A stretch of DNA of 64,000 nt from Enhydrobacter sp. (GTDB lineage: Bacteria; Pseudomonadota; Alphaproteobacteria; Reyranellales; Reyranellaceae): contig CP075528.1 in NCBI GenBank assembly GCA_025808875.1, positions 1,054,001 to 1,118,000 of the forward strand. Direction: 5' to 3'. Positions 61,059 through 64,000 of the stretch are shown one piece after another. The position numbers and the translations under genes are program-made. The notes below the pieces were generated by a model. That model had not been told where the DNA came from. It worked only from the letters and a program-made list of their open reading frames with translations, and searched no databases. How positions within the stretch are numbered: the stretch's first letter is position 1; each line of letters starts with the position of its first letter.

Positions 61059-63047
61059 ATGTCGGCCACCAAAATCCTCTGGGGCCAGATCCTTGTCGTC
61101 TCCCTGATTGTGCTCGCGACCACCTGGGCCGCGACGCAGTGGACGGCATGGCAGCTCGGCTTCCAGCCGCAGCTCGGCCGGCCATGGTTCGAACTCTTCG
61201 GCTGGCCGATCTACTATCCGCCGGCCTTCTTCTGGTGGTGGTACTTCTACGATGCCTATGCACCGCACGTTTTCGTCGAGGGCGCCTATATCGCGGCATC
61301 CGGCGGCTTCATCGCCATCGCGGTCGCCATCGGTATGTCGGTCTGGCGCGCGCGCGAGGCCAAGAATGTCGAGACCTACGGCTCGGCGCGCTGGGCGCGA
61401 GCCGATGAAGTCCGGGCGGCCGGCCTGCTTGGACCCGATGGTGTGGTGCTCGGCAGGTTCGACGGCGCCTATCTTCGTCATGACGGACCTGAGCATGTGC
61501 TGTGCTTCGCCCCGACCCGCTCCGGCAAGGGCGTCGGCCTTGTTGTGCCGTCGCTGCTGACCTGGCCAGGCTCCGCCATTGTTCACGACATCAAGGGCGA
61601 GAACTGGCAGCTCACCGCCGGCTTCCGCGCCCGACACGGCCGGGTGCTGCTGTTCGACCCGACCAACGCGAAGTCGTCCGCCTACAACCCGCTGCTCGAG
61701 GTCCGCCACGGCGAATGGGAGGTTCGCGACGTCCAGAACATCGCCGACATTCTCGTCGATCCCGAAGGGAGTTTGGAACGCCGCAATCATTGGGAGAAGA
61801 CGTCCCACGCGCTGCTGGTCGGCGCCATTCTGCACGTTCTATACGCCGAGACCGACAAGACGCTCGCCGGCGTCGCCGCCTTCCTGTCCGACCCCAAGCG
61901 GCCGATCGAGTCGACGCTCGCCGCCATGATGAAGACGGCGCATCTCGGCGAAGCTGGACCGCACCCGGTCATCGCGTCGGCGGCGCGTGAGCTGCTGAAC
62001 AAATCAGACAATGAGCGGTCCGGCGTGCTGTCCACCGCCATGTCGTTCCTCGGGCTTTACCGCGATCCGGTAGTGGCCGAAGTGACTCGCCGCTGTGATT
62101 GGCGCATCACCGACATCGTCGGCGGGACGCGGCCATCGACGCTCTACCTCGTGGTGCCGCCGTCCGACATCGCGCGCACCAAGCCGCTGATCCGGCTTCT
62201 CCTCAACCAGATCGGACGCCGCCTGACCGAGGACCTGCGGGCAAAGGGAGGCCGACACCGTCTGCTCCTCATGCTCGACGAGTTTCCAGCGCTCGGGCGC
62301 CTCGACTTCTTCGAGTCCGCGTTGGCCTTTATGGCCGGCTATGGCCTGAAGAGCTTCCTGATCGCGCAGTCGTTGAACCAGATCGAGAAAGCCTATGGCC
62401 CGAACAACTCGATCCTCGACAACTGCCATGTCCGCGTCAGCTTCGCGACCAATGACGAGCGGACGGCCAAGCGCGTGTCGGATGCGCTGGGCACCGCGAC
62501 CGAGATGCGCGCGATGCGGAACTATGCCGGGCACAGGCTGAGCCCATGGCTCGGCCATCTGATGGTGTCGCGATCGGAGACCGCGCGCCCGCTGCTGACG
62601 CCGGGCGAGGTGATGCAGCTCCCACCCGCCGACGAGATCGTCATGGTTTCCGGAACGCCGCCGATCCGCGCGAAGAAGGCGCGCTACTTCGAGGATCGTC
62701 GGTTTCAGGAACGCATCCTGCCACCGCCGGCGCTGGCAAAGACAGCGGCGGCAAAGTCGGACGACTGGAGCAAGATGCCGCTGCCGCCGCGGCCGGAGAT
62801 CGAGGGCGCCGCCGCAAAGGATGGCCAGGGCGACGACGAGGATCCGACCGGCTCGGAACGCCGCCACCAGCCCGAGCTGAACAAGGCCGGGACCGTCGAG
62901 AAGAAGGCGCCGATCAACAACGAGTTCGACCTCGATGGTCCCGACGACGCCGATGACGACGCCGCGCGCGCACGCCGGCTGAACCAGGTGATGCAGGGCA
63001 TCGCGCGGCAGGTCTCGCTCGATCCCAACGATGGGATGGACCTCTGA
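61059..63047 (+). CDS. traG: Type IV coupling protein TraG/VirD4
   Basis: 662 residues. Two N-terminal membrane segments (ILVVSLIVLATTWAATQWTA; VEGAYIAASGGFIAIAVAIG) precede a hexameric ATPase: CFAPTRSGKGVGLVVPSLL (Walker A, about 150) and HRLLLMLDEFPALGRLDFFE (Walker B, about 404). GDPVVAEVTRRCDW-like blocks and ATNDERTAKRVSDALGTATE follow. The last 100 residues are charged and low-complexity. It links the relaxosome to the secretion channel. It starts 31 bases after rlxS. Confidence 0.95.
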   Translation: MSATKILWGQILVVSLIVLATTWAATQWTAWQLGFQPQLGRPWFELFGWPIYYPPAFFWWWYFYDAYAPHVFVEGAYIAASGGFIAIAVAIGMSVWRAREAKNVETYGSARWARADEVRAAGLLGPDGVVLGRFDGAYLRHDGPEHVLCFAPTRSGKGVGLVVPSLLTWPGSAIVHDIKGENWQLTAGFRARHGRVLLFDPTNAKSSAYNPLLEVRHGEWEVRDVQNIADILVDPEGSLERRNHWEKTSHALLVGAILHVLYAETDKTLAGVAAFLSDPKRPIESTLAAMMKTAHLGEAGPHPVIASAARELLNKSDNERSGVLSTAMSFLGLYRDPVVAEVTRRCDWRITDIVGGTRPSTLYLVVPPSDIARTKPLIRLLLNQIGRRLTEDLRAKGGRHRLLLMLDEFPALGRLDFFESALAFMAGYGLKSFLIAQSLNQIEKAYGPNNSILDNCHVRVSFATNDERTAKRVSDALGTATEMRAMRNYAGHRLSPWLGHLMVSRSETARPLLTPGEVMQLPPADEIVMVSGTPPIRAKKARYFEDRRFQERILPPPALAKTAAAKSDDWSKMPLPPRPEIEGAAAKDGQGDDEDPTGSERRHQPELNKAGTVEKKAPINNEFDLDGPDDADDDAARARRLNQVMQGIARQVSLDPNDGMDL

Positions 63048-63049
63048 GC

Positions 63050-63490
63050 GTGGCGATCATGAAGATTCCGAAGAAGCAGCGCCTCTCGGTCTATCTCGAT
63101 CCGGACATCATGAAGGCGCTCACCGCTTATGCCGCGCGTCGCGATCAATCGCGATCCCTGGTCGCGGAAGCGGCGATCGCATCCTTCCTGTCACCCGACA
63201 CCGCCGAGCGCCAGGAAGCCGCGACCACCAAGCGATTGGACCAGCTCGACCGGCGCATGACACGCATGGAACGCGACCTCGGCATTTCCGTGGAAATGCT
63301 CGCGGTGTTCGTCCGCCACTGGCTCACCACCAACCCGCCGTTGCCGGAGCCAGCCCAGGCGGCCGCACGCGCACAGGCGGGCGAGCGGTACGACGCCTTC
63401 GTCGCCGCGCTCGGCCGGCGACTCGCGAAGGGACCGAAGGTGCGTGAGGAGATTTCCGAAGACGTCACGGGCATCGCGGGCGCGGAATAA
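63050..63490 (+). CDS. CopG/ribbon-helix-helix-like ICE protein
   Basis: 146 residues from GTG 63050, two bases after the traG stop; ATG 63059 is an alternative start. KKQRLSVYLDPDIMKALTAY and QSRSLVAEAAIASFLSP form a ribbon-helix-helix. A coiled-coil part (RLDQLDRRMTRMERDLGISV) and a C-terminal helix follow. It lies in the usual position between traG and trbB. It may regulate the trb operon or be a relaxosome accessory. Confidence 0.85.
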   Translation: MAIMKIPKKQRLSVYLDPDIMKALTAYAARRDQSRSLVAEAAIASFLSPDTAERQEAATTKRLDQLDRRMTRMERDLGISVEMLAVFVRHWLTTNPPLPEPAQAAARAQAGERYDAFVAALGRRLAKGPKVREEISEDVTGIAGAE

Positions 63491-63659
63491 CCATCGCGTA
63501 ACGTGTCGCAAGCGTCCGGCAGTTCCGCCCTGTCCCTGTCTTTGTACGCCAGAGCACTACGACCCCGTTCTGCTTGTTGTCATGCCCTGATTTCTGCCTC
63601 TTCTACTGATCCCCGATCCAGGGCCGCGTGTTCGCGGTCCCGCACAGAACGGGGACGAC

Positions 63660-64000
63660 ATGGCGGTTTCTCACCAGCAATCAGAGGCGACCCTGCGAGG
63701 CGCGCGCATGTTGCGCACAGCCCTCGGCCCCGCCATCGCCGGATTCCTGGAAGACCCGTCGATCGTCGAGGTGATGCTCAATCCCGACGGGCGGCTCTGG
63801 ATCGACCGCCTGTCCGAGGGGCTCTCCGACACCGGAGAGCGTCTGTCGCCCGCGGACGGCGAGCGCATCGTCCGCCTCGTCGCGCATCATGTCGGCGCAG
63901 AGGTTCATTCCGGTTCACCACGCGTTTCGGCGGAGCTTCCCGAAACGGGGGAGCGGTTCGAAGGCCTCTTGCCTCCTGTCGTGGCGGCGCCGGCGTTCGC
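63660..64000 (+). CDS. trbB: P-type conjugation ATPase TrbB (VirB11-like), N-terminal part
   Basis: 113 codons from ATG 63660, running off the right edge. RMLRTALGPAIAGFLEDPSI, VEVMLNPDGRLWIDRLSEG and RVSAELPETGERFEGLLPPV are the typical N-terminal domain of TrbB; Walker A lies beyond the window. It powers pilus assembly and transfer. It is probably the first gene of the trb operon. The 169 bases before it hold no gene. Confidence 0.9.
   Translation, partial: MAVSHQQSEATLRGARMLRTALGPAIAGFLEDPSIVEVMLNPDGRLWIDRLSEGLSDTGERLSPADGERIVRLVAHHVGAEVHSGSPRVSAELPETGERFEGLLPPVVAAPAF

Larger units (their letters stand above)
29886..64000 (+). mobile_element. Integrative and conjugative element, Mesorhizobium symbiosis-island-like family (left end and most of the cargo/transfer region; right end outside window)
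   Basis: From the integrase to the window end the genes are those of an ICE: tyrosine integrase, excisionase rdfS, qseC/qseM/fseA-like control genes, relaxase rlxS, TraF, TraG and TrbB. Order and families match the ICEMlSym(R7A)-type elements. Cargo includes a Hachiman defence operon. The exact left att site was not identified; it should lie between the hydrolase stop at 29349 and the integrase start at 29949. The remaining trb genes and attR lie beyond 64000. Confidence 0.88.

Overview
The window looks like the chromosome of a high-GC alphaproteobacterium. The mix of tripartite-tricarboxylate (Bug-type) binding protein, FadA/FadB-like pair, CaiB-type CoA transferase and many 2-oxoglutarate oxygenases suggests a soil or freshwater heterotroph of the Rhodospirillales/Hyphomicrobiales kind; a Reyranella- or Bradyrhizobium-like genome would fit, but no rRNA or other marker is present to settle this. 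No tRNA, rRNA or CRISPR array was recognised.

Positions 1 to about 29,350 are chromosomal metabolism. From left to right: the 5' part of a peptide-type ABC binding protein; a thiolase plus trifunctional FadB-like enzyme for beta-oxidation; a Bug-type binding protein; a short run with DUF1761, a DHFR/RibD-like reductase and a small monooxygenase-like protein; an RNase Z-like hydrolase with a TauD dioxygenase; an ArsR/SmtB metal sensor driving a cation-diffusion facilitator; a minus-strand run with two isopenicillin-N-synthase-like oxygenases, a remnant of an enolase-superfamily gene, an amidohydrolase and an acyl-CoA ligase, with a second acyl-CoA ligase nearby; then an aldo/keto reductase, an SH3 protein, an MscS channel, a persulfide dioxygenase-rhodanese fusion, a ROK-type kinase whose motifs are in circularly permuted order, two SDRs, a CaiB-type transferase, a BsmA-like dioxygenase and an alpha/beta hydrolase.

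From about 29.9 kb to the right edge lies most of an integrative and conjugative element (ICE) of the type known from Mesorhizobium symbiosis islands. It begins with a tyrosine integrase, followed by a minus-strand operon that reads as a Hachiman anti-phage system (hamA, hamB) translationally coupled to an upstream DUF4143 ATPase. Next comes a plus-strand establishment or anti-restriction region: ardC, a PAPS-reductase-like gene, a large ParB-like protein, small hypothetical genes separated by near-identical terminators, a 1444-residue methyltransferase/strawberry-notch helicase, a Toprim protein and a DUF2493 protein.

The right part is the transfer switch and machinery. A divergent xre/DUF2285 pair (qseC/qseM-like) precedes a two-frame DUF6499/DUF2285 gene, which matches the fseA activator made by programmed +1 frameshifting. 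Then come rdfS, a parA-like ATPase, an RHH protein, DUF2840, TraF peptidase, DUF736, a lytic transglycosylase, a candidate oriT, the relaxase RlxS, the coupling protein TraG, a CopG-like protein and the start of trbB. The rest of the trb cluster and the right end of the element lie outside the window.

Two families of repeated 5' leaders with compensating base-pair changes occur inside the ICE: one before ardC, parB and the helicase gene, the other before the DUF2493 and first DUF736 genes. They are the best candidates here for undescribed structured RNA or single-stranded-DNA elements.
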